From an uncultured Lachnospiraceae bacterium (lineage in GTDB: Bacteria > Bacillota > Clostridia > Lachnospirales > Lachnospiraceae): a stretch of DNA of 64,000 nucleotides. The notes beneath the pieces are model-generated. The model worked only from the letters and a program-made list of their open reading frames with translations. It made no database searches and was not told where the DNA came from. How positions within the stretch are numbered: position 1 is the first letter of the stretch; the number at the start of each line of letters is the position of its first letter. Position numbers and translations under genes: made by a program. Below are positions 26,773 to 36,395 of this stretch, one piece after another. Location: the NCBI GenBank assembly GCA_934339135.1, contig CAKRHP010000012.1:1-64000 (forward strand). The letters run 5' to 3'.

Positions 26773-27270
26773 ATGAACCGGACACAGAAAATTGCCTTCA
26801 GAGGCATGCTGATCGCAGTGGCATTTGTATTGTCATGGCTGGAGGCGCAGCTACCTCCGCTGGGAATGGTTCCAGGCATCAAGCTGGGACTGACCAATCT
26901 GGTGGTACTGGTGGCGATTTACCGTCTGGGGACGGCAGATGCCCTGGTGATCAACGGCATCCGGATCCTGTTGGTGGCATTTACCTTTGGCAATCTGTTT
27001 TCTCTATGGTATAGTCTGGCAGGAGGAATACTTAGTACCATTGTGATGCTGCTTTTGCACCGGTCGGGGAAGTTTCGTCTGCCGGTGGTCAGTATTGCAG
27101 GAGGAGTTGTCCATAATATTGGACAGATCCTGGTGGCAATGATCGTACTGGAATCCACCGGTGTTGTATATTATATGGGAGTGCTGTGGTTTAGCGGCAT
27201 GATCGCCGGGGCATTGGTGGGTCTCATCGGTGCCGGTGTGGTGAGCAGACTGCCAAAGCAGGAATCCTGA
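26773..27270 (+). CDS. Gx transporter family protein (heptaprenyl diphosphate synthase component I-like)
   Basis: 165 residues with five or so membrane helices. The N-terminus MNRTQKIAFRGMLIAVAFVLSWLEAQLPP and motifs MVPGIKLGLTNLVVLVA, GIRILLVAFTFGN and GGVVHNIGQILVA match the Hpre_diP_synt_I/Gx family, which structurally resembles ECF transporter S-components. The historic name as a synthase subunit is probably misleading; a small-molecule uptake role is more likely (inference). GGAGGAAACG precedes the ATG. Often found with NusG/FMN-binding genes, which are not present here. Confidence 0.85.
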   Translation: MNRTQKIAFRGMLIAVAFVLSWLEAQLPPLGMVPGIKLGLTNLVVLVAIYRLGTADALVINGIRILLVAFTFGNLFSLWYSLAGGILSTIVMLLLHRSGKFRLPVVSIAGGVVHNIGQILVAMIVLESTGVVYYMGVLWFSGMIAGALVGLIGAGVVSRLPKQES

Positions 27271-27359
27271 GATGCGATGCGTATGAAAGCCCTGACAATG
27301 CAGGGACGATGGAAAGATCACCAAGGCAAAATTATGAATAGAACAGAATGGAGAAATGT

Positions 27360-28040
27360 ATGAATAAAATACTGATCGTAGAGGATGATGTAAATATCAA
27401 TAATTTGTTAAAGGAGGCATTGTCCGGAAACGGGTACACATGTGGACAGGCCTTTTCCGGGACGGAGGCGGCTTTGTGGCTGGAAAAGGAGTCGTGGGCG
27501 CTGGTACTTCTGGATCTGATGCTGCCGGGGATGACCGGGGAAGAGGTGCTGGGAATGATCCGCCGTCAGGGGGATGTGCCGGTGATCGTGTTGACTGCGA
27601 AGGATGCCATGTCAGAAAAGCTGGAGTTATTAACGAACGGAGCAGATGATTATATTACAAAACCTTTTGATATTAAAGAAGTAGTTGCAAGGGTGCAGAT
27701 CCAGCTTCGTCATGCAGGCAGGGAGCAGGCACCGGACCGGATCAGCTGTGGAGAAATATCCTTAGAGAAGGGGACACATCAGATCCGGATCGGCGGGAAG
27801 GAACTGGAACATCTGACCCGTCAGGAGTTTGCGATTCTGGAGCTGCTTCTGGAACATCCCGGTCAGGTCTTCAGCAAGGAGGCAATCTTTACTTATGCCT
27901 GGCAGGAGGAATATATGGGGGAGACCAAAACTCTGGACGTACATATCAGCAATATCCGTAAGAAGCTCAAAAGTCTTACGGAGAAAGAATATATTCAGAC
28001 GGTATGGGGGATCGGATACCGTTTACAGACTTCCGGATAA
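27360..28040 (+). CDS. OmpR-family response regulator
   Basis: 227 residues. The receiver domain has the acidic pair EDD, the phospho-acceptor Asp in LVLLDLMLPG, the Thr in VLTAKD and the Lys in YITKPF. A C-terminal winged helix (residues ~130-225) has LTRQEFAILELLLEHPGQVFS and VDVHISNIRKKL-like TLDVHISNIRKKL. The start is taken as ATG 27360, with GGAG at 27350-27353; ATG 27348 overlaps that site. It heads a regulator/ABC/permease/kinase cluster typical of antimicrobial-peptide sensing modules; the kinase gene lies at 30070. Confidence 0.92.
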   Translation: MNKILIVEDDVNINNLLKEALSGNGYTCGQAFSGTEAALWLEKESWALVLLDLMLPGMTGEEVLGMIRRQGDVPVIVLTAKDAMSEKLELLTNGADDYITKPFDIKEVVARVQIQLRHAGREQAPDRISCGEISLEKGTHQIRIGGKELEHLTRQEFAILELLLEHPGQVFSKEAIFTYAWQEEYMGETKTLDVHISNIRKKLKSLTEKEYIQTVWGIGYRLQTSG

Positions 28041-28042
28041 TC

Positions 28043-28096
28043 TTTAGACTTTCTTTACTTTTTCTTAGCGTTATATTAGGAGCCGTTCTTTATACT
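28043..28096 (+). promoter_or_regulatory. Candidate response-regulator operator and promoter for the ABC genes
   Basis: Two 11-base direct repeats, TTTAGACTTTC (28043-28053) and TTTACTTTTTC (28054-28064), are followed by TTAGCG, a spacing typical for OmpR-type dimers. A -10-like TATACT lies at 28091-28096. This would let the response regulator activate the transporter genes separately from itself (inference). Confidence 0.4.
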
Positions 28097-28130
28097 GGTA
28101 GACATCATAAGGAAAGGATGTAACAAAAGA

Positions 28131-29036
28131 ATGAATGAGATCTTATTAGAAACCCATGGATTGACAAAGCAGTTTCGGCGCTACAAGGCAGTCAACAATA
28201 TTGATATGCATATCCGTCGCGGGGCAATCTATGGATTTATCGGGAGAAACGGTGCCGGCAAGACCACATTTTTAAAAATGGTCTGTGGTCTGGCAAACCC
28301 TACGGCAGGGGAGTATTCGATCTTTGGATGTACCGGGAAGGAGCTAGCACAGGTAAGGCCGAGAGTCGGCTGCCTGATCGAGGCGCCGGGGATCTATGCC
28401 AATATGACCGCGAGAGATAACCTGATGATCAAGGCAAGACTCTTTGGCATCAAGGATAAAAAGTATGCGGACTGGATCCTGGATACTGTGGGACTTTCTG
28501 ATGTGGGACGAAAGAAAGCAGGTCACTTTTCTCTGGGAATGAAGCAGCGTCTGGGCATCGGTCTGGCTATGGTGGGTAATCCGGATTTTCTGGTTCTGGA
28601 TGAGCCCATCAATGGACTGGATCCCCAGGGGATTGCGGAGGTTCGTGATATGCTCCGTCGCCTGGCGCAGGAACGGGGGCTGACCATTCTGATCTCCAGC
28701 CATATTCTGGAGGAGCTTTCCAAGCTTTGCACGGATTTCGGAATTATTCATAAGGGATGTCTCATCAAGGAGCTTTCCCAGGAGCAGCTTCTCCAGCAGT
28801 GTGAAAAGAGACTGGAACTGGTGTTAGATGAACCGGAGAGAGCCATGACGATACTGGATGGGATGAACATCCACAAGTATGAGGCGGTGGATAAAACACA
28901 CTTATATGTGTATGAACGCTTAGAGGACAGCATGCTCATTAACCGGGAGCTTGTCACGGCAGGAGTGCTGCCGCGGGAGATGAAGGTAAATCAGGAGGAA
29001 TTAGAAAGCTATTTCCTGAACCTGACCTCTGCATAG
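28131..29036 (+). CDS. ABC transporter ATP-binding protein (lantibiotic/bacitracin protection type)
   Basis: 301 residues. Walker A GRNGAGKTTFLKM, Q-loop, signature HFSLGMKQRLGIGLAM, Walker B FLVLDEPINGLDPQGI and H-loop ILISSHILEEL are all present. The C-terminal ~85 residues form the extension seen in BcrA/NisF-like ATPases. With the following membrane subunit it would form an exporter protecting the cell from a peptide antibiotic or acting in immunity. AAAGGATG precedes the ATG. The substrate cannot be read. Confidence 0.9.
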   Translation: MNEILLETHGLTKQFRRYKAVNNIDMHIRRGAIYGFIGRNGAGKTTFLKMVCGLANPTAGEYSIFGCTGKELAQVRPRVGCLIEAPGIYANMTARDNLMIKARLFGIKDKKYADWILDTVGLSDVGRKKAGHFSLGMKQRLGIGLAMVGNPDFLVLDEPINGLDPQGIAEVRDMLRRLAQERGLTILISSHILEELSKLCTDFGIIHKGCLIKELSQEQLLQQCEKRLELVLDEPERAMTILDGMNIHKYEAVDKTHLYVYERLEDSMLINRELVTAGVLPREMKVNQEELESYFLNLTSA

Positions 29037-29119
29037 CAGATAAAACATTCCGTAATTTGTGAAATGTCAGAAATTATTTGAGGTATCGGGACAAAAACAG
29101 CTTTGGAAAGGATAGAGAT

Positions 29120-29983
29120 ATGTGTAATACAATACGAATGGAATTATATAAATTATTTCGAATGAAATCATTTTTTGTGCTGGCAATCATTACCATTGCA
29201 ATGGTGGTACTGACGGCAGCATTTCTGGTGGACGATATTGAAGAAAACACCCGGGCACAGTCAACCCAGATCATAGGGATCAACGGAACGGAAAACGGAT
29301 CGGAGGATAACTCTGTGCAATTTGGTATTTCAGAAAGCGTAGAGGGGATGGATGTGGATAATCTGGCGGTACTGGAGATTTATGGACAGCATTTATCTTC
29401 CGGATTTTTTATCCTGTTTAATGTAATCTTTCTGGTTCTTTATGTGACGGCAGATATCAAAAACGGATATATTAAAAACATAGGCGGACAAGTGAAACAC
29501 CGCAGCAGTCTCATCTGGTCAAAATGGGCGGCGGCAGCGGCATACGTACTGGTGTTTGATGTGGTAACATTTCTCGTGGAAGCAGTCAGCGTGAGGATCA
29601 GTCTGGGATATCTGCATTGGGGAAGCTTTCAGACGTATCTTCCGTATATTGGAGTTCAGGCGGTTTTGCAGTACAGCTTTCTGGTTGCCTGCATGACGAT
29701 CACCATGGTACTTCGCAGCCGTGCCTTTGGTATGCTGGCAGGGACCTGCCTTAGTATGGGGGTGGCCGGACTGATCTGCACCGGTCTTGATGCGGTATGT
29801 GACAGGTTCTTATCAATCAAGGATCTTCATCTGGAAAATTATCTTCTCACCACAAAGATGTCGGAGCTGCTGCCGGGAGCAGGAGCAGTCCAGATCCGGA
29901 ATATCCTGCTTCTGGCGGCAGCTTATCTGGTGGTGTCCACATTGATCAGCCTTGTATCGGTGGAGAAGAGAGATCTGCTCTGA
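29120..29983 (+). CDS. ABC-2 type transporter permease
   Basis: 287 residues with six predicted membrane segments and a ~60-residue outer loop after the first helix (residues ~40-100). The N-terminus MCNTIRMELYKLFRMKSFFVL is typical of ABC-2 permeases in peptide-antibiotic immunity transporters. The start at ATG 29120 follows GGAAAGGAT; an upstream in-frame start at 29078 lacks a site. It lies 83 bases after its ATPase gene and 86 bases before the histidine kinase gene, in one four-gene cluster. Confidence 0.85.
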   Translation: MCNTIRMELYKLFRMKSFFVLAIITIAMVVLTAAFLVDDIEENTRAQSTQIIGINGTENGSEDNSVQFGISESVEGMDVDNLAVLEIYGQHLSSGFFILFNVIFLVLYVTADIKNGYIKNIGGQVKHRSSLIWSKWAAAAAYVLVFDVVTFLVEAVSVRISLGYLHWGSFQTYLPYIGVQAVLQYSFLVACMTITMVLRSRAFGMLAGTCLSMGVAGLICTGLDAVCDRFLSIKDLHLENYLLTTKMSELLPGAGAVQIRNILLLAAAYLVVSTLISLVSVEKRDLL

Positions 29984-30069
29984 TGACAAGGGTCAAAACC
30001 GGATAACAATGGAGTGATCCGTGGCGTTGTATCAGTGATCAGCAGGTGGAGAAAGGATGATAGACGGAT

Positions 30070-30972
30070 ATGATAGTGACAGGTTTGGCGATAGGTTTTG
30101 GGATTCTTGCGGTACTTCTGGGACTTACCTTGCGAAAATTGATCTGGCAGATCCGGGATCTGGAGCGGCAGATTCGCTTTTTGGAGGAGAAGCAGAGCAA
30201 CGCAGATGTGGTCTGTGATATCCGCTTTGGTGGGATCGGCGGGCTGACAGACACCTTAAACCGGGTGTTTGAACAGCAGAAATCCAGACGGCAGCAGTGG
30301 ATCCGGAACGAAAACCGCATTGCGCAGACCTATACCAACCTGTCCCATGATATCCGGACACCGTTAACGTCTCTGGACGGTTACTTTCAGCTTCTGGCGC
30401 AGACGGACGACCGGGAGACGCAGGAACGCTATCTTCGGATCATACAGGAGAGGATACATGCCCTGCGGGATATTCTGGAGGAGCTGTTTATGTTTACCAG
30501 ACTGGAGAGCCGGACCTATGAGATGAAGCTGGAGGAATGTGATTTTAATGCTGTTTTGAAGGAGACACTGTTTTCTTATTATGAGGAATGGGAAAACAAT
30601 GGCATAGAACCGGTCTTTGATATTCCGGAAGGGAAGCTGCCTGTGCTGGGAAATGAGGCGGCGATCCGGCGGATCCTGCAGAATATTATCAAAAACGTAC
30701 TGGACCATGGAGGGAGATCTGTCGAAATCTCCCTTTTTGCCGTGGAGGGACAGGCGTGTGTTATTGTTCAGAACAAAGTGGAGCATCCGGAGGAGATTGA
30801 TGTGAGCAGGATCTTTGAACGGTTCTACAAGGCAGATGCTGCGAGAAGCCGGACTTCTACGGGGCTTGGCATGGCGATCGCGCGGGAATTGACGGAATAT
30901 ATGAACGGCAGGATCTCCGCTTCGCTGGAGGGGGATATTTTTCAGTTAAAGCTTCAGATCCCGATGGTATAA
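30070..30972 (+). CDS. Sensor histidine kinase
   Basis: 300 residues. One N-terminal membrane helix (residues 1-22) with almost no outer domain is followed by a coiled segment, the H-box LSHDIRTPLTSLDGY (His near residue 98), an N-box (LQNIIKNVLDHG) and the G-box pattern STGLGMAIARELTEY. Kinases with so little sensor domain usually sense through the partner ABC transporter, as in BceS-type systems. The neighbouring transporter here fits that. It pairs with the response regulator at 27360 (inference from clustering). Confidence 0.9.
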   Translation: MIVTGLAIGFGILAVLLGLTLRKLIWQIRDLERQIRFLEEKQSNADVVCDIRFGGIGGLTDTLNRVFEQQKSRRQQWIRNENRIAQTYTNLSHDIRTPLTSLDGYFQLLAQTDDRETQERYLRIIQERIHALRDILEELFMFTRLESRTYEMKLEECDFNAVLKETLFSYYEEWENNGIEPVFDIPEGKLPVLGNEAAIRRILQNIIKNVLDHGGRSVEISLFAVEGQACVIVQNKVEHPEEIDVSRIFERFYKADAARSRTSTGLGMAIARELTEYMNGRISASLEGDIFQLKLQIPMV

Positions 30973-31027
30973 CTTTTCATTATCTTTCATATGATAAAAG
31001 AGACGATTGCAAATGGGGGAGGTATCT

Positions 31028-32020
31028 ATGGAAGATAAGCTTGAGGAGATCATCAGACAGTATCCCTGTCAGGTCAGGTCGAGACGACGGACGAGAGGGG
31101 CCTTTCTGCTGGAGACCGATCAGGGGCTCCGCCTTTTGAAAGAATGTTCTGCCAGCCGGGCAAGGATCGAATTTGAGGAAAAGGTCAAGGAGCAGTTGAT
31201 CCGTCAGGGAAATCTGTTGGTAGATCATACATATAAAAACAGCAGGGATGAATATTTCACGAAGGATAATTACCGCAATAACTGGGTGATGCGGCAGTGG
31301 TATACCGGGACAGAATGTGACATGAAGGATCATTCGTGTGTCGTGCGGTGTGCCGGTCATCTGGGGCGGCTTCATGCACTTTTGCAGCTTGGCGGAAGTG
31401 AGGAGGGCGTTTATGTCCAGAAGGAGAGCATCCGGCAGGAGATGGAACGCCACAATAAGGAAATGAAACGTGTCCGCAGCTATATTCGCGGGAAAAAGCA
31501 GAAGAATGAGATGGAGATCTGTCTGCTGGAGGCATTTGACATTTTTTACGGGCAGGCATGTCTGGCACAGAGTCTTTTACAGGAATGCGGTTATGAGGAA
31601 TTGTGGCAGAAAACTCTGGCGAAGGGTCTGGTGCGTCATGGCAGTTATACTTATCATAATGTTTTGTTTATGGGGAAAGATATAGCAACTACAAATTTCG
31701 ATAAAGCGGAAATAGGCATTCAGATCAGGGATTTATATGATCTTTTGCGGAAGACCATGGAAAAGAATGCCTGGCATCCGGAGCTTGGCCGGTGCCTGAT
31801 TCAAACTTATGACAGAGAACGGAGCATGGATGACAGTGAAAAAACAGTGCTTTATGCGATGCTTCTTTATCCGGAAAAATATTGGAAACTTGTGAATTTT
31901 TATTATAACAGCCGAAAATCCTGGATGTCTTCCAAAAATCTGGAAAAGTTGTTAAAGATACGGGGGCAGGAGGAGCAGAGGGATCGTTTTCTGAAGGAAG
32001 TAAAAGGGATATTGATGTGA
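31028..32020 (+). CDS. CotS-family spore coat protein (kinase-like fold)
   Basis: 330 residues. The sequence has a kinase-like (aminoglycoside phosphotransferase) fold: a nucleotide-loop-like start, WVMRQWYTGTECD, the catalytic-loop position VRHGSYTYHNVLF and the family motif NFDKAEIGIQIRDLYDLLRK. In CotS/YsxE relatives the catalytic loop is usually HGD; here Ser replaces Asp, so phosphotransfer is doubtful. The C-terminal YPEKYWKLVNFYYNSRKSW matches clostridial CotS proteins. GGGGGAGG precedes ATG 31028. Likely a structural or assembly protein of the spore coat. Confidence 0.8.
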   Translation: MEDKLEEIIRQYPCQVRSRRRTRGAFLLETDQGLRLLKECSASRARIEFEEKVKEQLIRQGNLLVDHTYKNSRDEYFTKDNYRNNWVMRQWYTGTECDMKDHSCVVRCAGHLGRLHALLQLGGSEEGVYVQKESIRQEMERHNKEMKRVRSYIRGKKQKNEMEICLLEAFDIFYGQACLAQSLLQECGYEELWQKTLAKGLVRHGSYTYHNVLFMGKDIATTNFDKAEIGIQIRDLYDLLRKTMEKNAWHPELGRCLIQTYDRERSMDDSEKTVLYAMLLYPEKYWKLVNFYYNSRKSWMSSKNLEKLLKIRGQEEQRDRFLKEVKGILM

Positions 32021-32141
32021 GCGGACCGCTGTGTTAAAATGTTTGCTGGGACAGACAGAGCTCTGTGGGGCTTATGATGTACAGATTACGATAAGATTTG
32101 TGGAAGCTGCCGCAACTGGCGGCAGAAGAATGAGGAGCTAT

Positions 32142-33497
32142 ATGAACAATAATAAAATCTGGCGCGTCCTGCTATGTCTGGGCGCGTTTTTTATGTGGAG
32201 TACCATGTTGACAGGATGCGGATCTTCTCAGGAACAGCGGACCACGAGAGTGGATCGGAACGGAGGGGCCACAGAGGCACCTGACAGTACAGAGGGGGTC
32301 GTGGTGGCCAATGATACGGCGACCGGTCAGCTGACCCTGCGGGATCTGGGCAGTGACATTGAGACGGTTATCGCATATGATGCAACCGCTGCTATGACAG
32401 ACCGTTTCGGACAGGAACGGGATGGCAGTGAGATTGAGGTGGGGGAGATCATCGAAGCGAAATATGATCCGTCTGACGGCAAGCTGTTGTCTACGGATAT
32501 TCCGGAAGACGTATGGGAGTATCAGGAGGTCAATGATTACAAGTTTGACAGTGATGAGAGCAGCCTGTCCTTTGCGGACCGCAAGTATCAGTATACGGAT
32601 CAGACCTTCTTTTCTTCCGATGGAAAGCCCATTGAAATGATGGAGATCAATAAACAGGATGTCCTGACGGTGCGGGGGACCGGTTATAATGTGTATTCTG
32701 TAGTGAAAAGCCAGGGACATGGATACATCCGGCTGTCCCATTATAAGGACTTTATCGGCGGTATGATCGAGATTGGAGACAGTATGATCCTGCCGGTTAC
32801 CAAAAATATGCTGATCACCGTGCGGGAGGGTTCGTATAAAGTGATCCTGAGCAAAAATCATTCTACAGCAGTAAAAAACGTCACGGTGCATAATGACAAA
32901 GAGGTTACATTGGATTTTAGTGATTATGAGCCGGCAGACAGCAAGGTCGGTGTGATCACTTTTGACATCAAGCCGGCAGGAGCGGATCTTACGATCAACG
33001 GTACTGCAGTTTCCTATAGAAAACCAATTGCATTGGCATATGGAGTATATCAGGTGAAGGTTGCCATGACCGGCTATACCACATATACCGGCACGCTGGA
33101 TGTGGAGGAAAAGGCGTCCACGGTCAGAATTGACCTGGTAGAGGAAAAGGCGGATACAACGGAAACGACATCGGCGCCTGCCTCTAAGAGCAGCAAGAAA
33201 AGTGCGGATGACACAAGCAGTACAGCACAGACCAAGAAAATGGACAGTGACCATACCATCACCGTGTCCTCGCCGGAGGGGGCGGAAGTGTATCTGGATA
33301 ATGTATATAAGGGATTGGCACCGTGTACTTTTACAAAGGTGATCGGTTCCCAGACGATTACTTTGCGAAAGGATGGTTACACCACCAAGAGCTATTCCGT
33401 GGATGTGCTGGATGATGATCAGGATGTGAAATACAGTTTTTCGGATCTGACGGTAAAGGAAGAAACCACGGAAACTACAGCAACTGCAGTACCGTAA
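32142..33497 (+). CDS. PEGA-domain lipoprotein
   Basis: 451 residues. A lipoprotein signal ends in lipobox MLTGCGSS. Residues ~35-270 form an unassigned beta-rich region. Two PEGA domains follow: ITFDIKPAGADLTINGTAV.. (residues ~272-345) and ITVSSPEGAEVYLDNVYKGLAPCTF (residues ~375-440), joined by a Thr/Ser/Lys linker. PEGA domains are found in surface and S-layer-associated proteins. The start at ATG 32142 follows GAGGAG. It lies 121 bases after the CotS-like gene; a spore-surface role is possible but unproven. Confidence 0.85.
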   Translation: MNNNKIWRVLLCLGAFFMWSTMLTGCGSSQEQRTTRVDRNGGATEAPDSTEGVVVANDTATGQLTLRDLGSDIETVIAYDATAAMTDRFGQERDGSEIEVGEIIEAKYDPSDGKLLSTDIPEDVWEYQEVNDYKFDSDESSLSFADRKYQYTDQTFFSSDGKPIEMMEINKQDVLTVRGTGYNVYSVVKSQGHGYIRLSHYKDFIGGMIEIGDSMILPVTKNMLITVREGSYKVILSKNHSTAVKNVTVHNDKEVTLDFSDYEPADSKVGVITFDIKPAGADLTINGTAVSYRKPIALAYGVYQVKVAMTGYTTYTGTLDVEEKASTVRIDLVEEKADTTETTSAPASKSSKKSADDTSSTAQTKKMDSDHTITVSSPEGAEVYLDNVYKGLAPCTFTKVIGSQTITLRKDGYTTKSYSVDVLDDDQDVKYSFSDLTVKEETTETTATAVP

Positions 33498-33530
33498 CAA
33501 AAAGATTTACAAAATGGTTACAATTTTTGG

Positions 33531-33559
33531 TTGACAATATGCATTTTTGCATACAAAAT
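33531..33559 (+). promoter_or_regulatory. Promoter of the phosphoglucomutase gene with internal inverted repeat
   Basis: TTGACA (33531-33536), 17-base spacer, CAAAAT (33554-33559). The spacer contains TATGCA-TTTT-TGCATA (33538-33553), a possible operator. The gene starts about 45 bases downstream. Confidence 0.5.
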
Positions 33560-33607
33560 AATAGATGGAAAATCAGGCATATGCCATCACTGATAGGAGG
33601 AAGAATC

Positions 33608-35338
33608 ATGGACTACAAAGACATCTACAAGGAGTGGCTGAGCAATCCTTACTTTGATGAGGACACGAAGAAGGAGCTGCAGGACATCGCAGATAATGAC
33701 AATGAGATCAAAGAGCGTTTTTATATGGATCTTGAATTTGGAACCGCTGGTTTGCGAGGGATCATTGGTGCCGGTACCAACCGTATGAATATTTACACGG
33801 TTCGTAAGGCAACACAGGGACTTGCAAATTATATCAATAAAGCGGGGAAGGCTTCTCAGGGTGTAGCCATTGCATTTGATTCCCGTCATATGTCACCGGA
33901 GTTTGCAGATGAGGCAGCGCTTTGTCTGGCAGCAAACGGCATTAAGGCATATGTATTTGAATCTCTTCGTCCGACACCGGAGCTTTCCTTTGCTGTGAGA
34001 GAGCTCGGCTGCGTGGCAGGTATCAATGTAACGGCGAGCCACAATCCGCCGGAGTATAACGGATACAAGGTATACTGGGAGGATGGTGCCCAGATCACAC
34101 CGCCACATGATACCGGTATCATGGATGAGGTTAAGGCGGTAACCGACTGGAATACCGTCAAGACTATGGATAAGGCAGATGCTGTGGCAAAGGATCTTTA
34201 TGAGAATATTGGCACAGCCATTGATGATAAATATATTGAAGAGCTGAAAAAGCAGGTCATTCACTGGGACAGCATTAAAGAAGTTGGCAAGGATCTCAAG
34301 ATCGTCTATACACCGCTTCACGGAACCGGTAATATTCCTGCCAGAAGAGTGCTGAAGGAGATTGGTTTCGAAAACGTATATGTTGTACCGGAGCAGGAGC
34401 TTCCGGACGGAGACTTCCCGACTGTCAGCTATCCAAACCCGGAGGCAGCAGAGGCATTTGAGCTGGCTCTCAAGCTTGCCAAAGAGAAGGACGCTGACCT
34501 TGTTCTTGCAACAGATCCGGATGCCGACCGTCTCGGGGTATATGTTAAGGATACCAAGAGCGGTGAGTATATTACACTTACCGGTAATATGTCCGGCTGT
34601 CTGCTGGCAGATTATGAGATCTCCCAGAGAAAAGAGACACAGGGACTTCCTGCGGATGGAAAGCTGATCAAGACCATCGTTACTTCGAACCTTGCAGATG
34701 CTATTGCAAAGGATTATGGTGTAGATCTCATTGAGGTGCTGACAGGATTTAAGTATATCGGACAGCAGATCCTGAACTTTGAGACCACTGGAAAGGGAAC
34801 ATATCTGTTCGGTTTTGAGGAGAGCTACGGATGCCTGATCGGTACCCATGCCCGCGATAAGGATGCGATCGTGGCAACCATGGCACTCTGCGAGGCAGCA
34901 GCATATTACAAGACAAAGAACATGACTTTGTGGGATGCAATGCTGGCATTGTATGAGAGAGTCGGATATTATAAAGATGGTGTGCAGTCAGTGACCATGA
35001 AGGGTATCGAGGGGCTTGCAAAGATTCAGGAGATCATGACAACACTCCGTGAGAATCCGCCGAAGGAGTTCTGCGGTCATAAGGTAACATCTTTCCGTGA
35101 TTATCAGAAGGATATCATTACAGACATTGCGACCGGTGAGACAAAGCCGACAGGACTTCCGAAGTCAAACGTGCTTTACTTCGATATGACAGACAATGTA
35201 TGGATGTGTGTACGTCCATCCGGTACAGAGCCGAAGGTTAAGTTCTACTATGGTGTGGTAGGTACTTCCCTGGAGGATGCGGATGCCAGGTCTGAGGCAA
35301 TGGCAAAGGCAGTATCAGAGATGGTTGCTAATATGTAG
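33608..35338 (+). CDS. pgcA: Phosphoglucomutase (alpha-D-phosphohexomutase family)
   Basis: 576 residues. Interconverts glucose 1- and 6-phosphate, feeding glycogen and envelope sugar synthesis. Four domains with the family motifs: the active-site serine loop TASHNPPEYNGYKVYW, metal loop DPDADRLGVYV, sugar-binding FEESYGCLIGTHARDKDAI and phosphate-binding RPSGTEPKVKFYY. The length matches PgcA-type enzymes of Firmicutes. AGGAGGAAG precedes ATG 33608. Monocistronic, closed by the terminator at 35401. The branching enzyme gene is 3.7 kb downstream. Confidence 0.93.
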   Translation: MDYKDIYKEWLSNPYFDEDTKKELQDIADNDNEIKERFYMDLEFGTAGLRGIIGAGTNRMNIYTVRKATQGLANYINKAGKASQGVAIAFDSRHMSPEFADEAALCLAANGIKAYVFESLRPTPELSFAVRELGCVAGINVTASHNPPEYNGYKVYWEDGAQITPPHDTGIMDEVKAVTDWNTVKTMDKADAVAKDLYENIGTAIDDKYIEELKKQVIHWDSIKEVGKDLKIVYTPLHGTGNIPARRVLKEIGFENVYVVPEQELPDGDFPTVSYPNPEAAEAFELALKLAKEKDADLVLATDPDADRLGVYVKDTKSGEYITLTGNMSGCLLADYEISQRKETQGLPADGKLIKTIVTSNLADAIAKDYGVDLIEVLTGFKYIGQQILNFETTGKGTYLFGFEESYGCLIGTHARDKDAIVATMALCEAAAYYKTKNMTLWDAMLALYERVGYYKDGVQSVTMKGIEGLAKIQEIMTTLRENPPKEFCGHKVTSFRDYQKDIITDIATGETKPTGLPKSNVLYFDMTDNVWMCVRPSGTEPKVKFYYGVVGTSLEDADARSEAMAKAVSEMVANM

Positions 35339-35400
35339 TTTCGTTGTGAAAGAGATTAGAAGAGGTATTCTGATCGGTGGATAAATAAGAGAAATATACA

Positions 35401-35446
35401 AGAGGTTCGATCCTGGCTGGTTTTACAGGGAACGAACCTCTTTTGA
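35401..35446. terminator. Bidirectional terminator
   Basis: AGAGGTTCGATCCTG pairs with CAGGGAACGAACCTCT (one bulge), followed by TTTT. It serves the phosphoglucomutase gene and, in reverse, the convergent AraC gene. Confidence 0.75.
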
Positions 35447-35507
35447 TATATGGAAAAATATTCATAATATACAGGATGCTTCTGCGTCCTGTATCGAAAA
35501 GAGTTTC

Positions 35508-36395
35508 TCATATGGTTCTATGTGTTTTTCGATAGGTATTCGGGGTGCAGCCATATCGCTGCAAAAACATTTTTGAGTAGTAGCTTAAATGATTAAAGCC
35601 ACAGGAGGTAGCAATCTGTGTGATGCTGAAAGTTGTGTCACTGAGGAGGTTACAGCTGATCTCCATACGATAATCATTCAGGTAGGAGATCGGAGACTGT
35701 GACAGGTATTTCTGGAAGATCTTACAGCATTTGCTGCGGCTGACCATTCCGGCTTCCGCAATGTTTTCTAAGGTAATGTGTTCCTGATAATGTTGATAGA
35801 TGAATGATACCATCTGTTTTTGAATCTGAATATCCGGGTTTTCATGGTCGGAGATCACATTTTTTTCGATGTTGCAATTTTCGTATATAATGCTCCAGAT
35901 CTCATAAAAATATCCCATAAGCTGAAATTCCGGACAGCTTTTATCCTGTTTATGGCAAAAACGAATATTTTCGAATAATTGCCTCAGAACAGGACCGGAA
36001 GGAGAGCCGTTTTTCATAAGAACAATATCTGTAGCATAATTCAGTATGGGAAGTACATATCTGCGATACATGTAATTGCTGACTTTTAAAAGCTGTGGAT
36101 GGAGTAATACAACCATGAACTCACATTCCTGACGGTTATGATCATACCCATAATGAAGTTGCCTGGAATTTATAAAAATCGTATCACCTTTTTGGAATAA
36201 ATATTTCTGACCATTCACATCGTAATTCATCTCTCCGTCAAAGATGTGAAGAAGTTCTATATCATCATGCCAATGACATAAAGCCCGCATATCTGTGAAG
36301 TTTGAAAGGAGACGTTCCTGAATGGCATAGGAGATCTCCGGAGAGTCATAATGGATGATCTCTGATGCATCCTGCATAATTTCTATATCGATCAT
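35508..36395 (-). CDS. AraC-family transcriptional regulator
   Basis: 295 residues. The N-terminal cupin domain shows ALCHWHDDIELLHIFDGEMNY and FQKGDTIFINSRQLHYG (residues ~35-85). The C-terminal double helix-turn-helix shows ENIAEAGMVSRSKCCKIFQKY and ITQIATSCGFNHLSYYSKMFLQRYGCTPNTYR. The ribosome site GGAGGATA precedes ATG 36395. It is divergent from the GH5 cellulase gene across 139 bases, so it is a plausible regulator of that enzyme in response to a sugar (inference). Confidence 0.9.
   Translation of the reverse strand: MIDIEIMQDASEIIHYDSPEISYAIQERLLSNFTDMRALCHWHDDIELLHIFDGEMNYDVNGQKYLFQKGDTIFINSRQLHYGYDHNRQECEFMVVLLHPQLLKVSNYMYRRYVLPILNYATDIVLMKNGSPSGPVLRQLFENIRFCHKQDKSCPEFQLMGYFYEIWSIIYENCNIEKNVISDHENPDIQIQKQMVSFIYQHYQEHITLENIAEAGMVSRSKCCKIFQKYLSQSPISYLNDYRMEISCNLLSDTTFSITQIATSCGFNHLSYYSKMFLQRYGCTPNTYRKTHRTI

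Noticed and set aside
32172-33500. 442-codon open frame on the - strand across the PEGA lipoprotein gene
   Set aside because: It is the mirror of a well-supported lipoprotein gene with lipobox and PEGA domains; the antisense product has no ribosome site and no family features.
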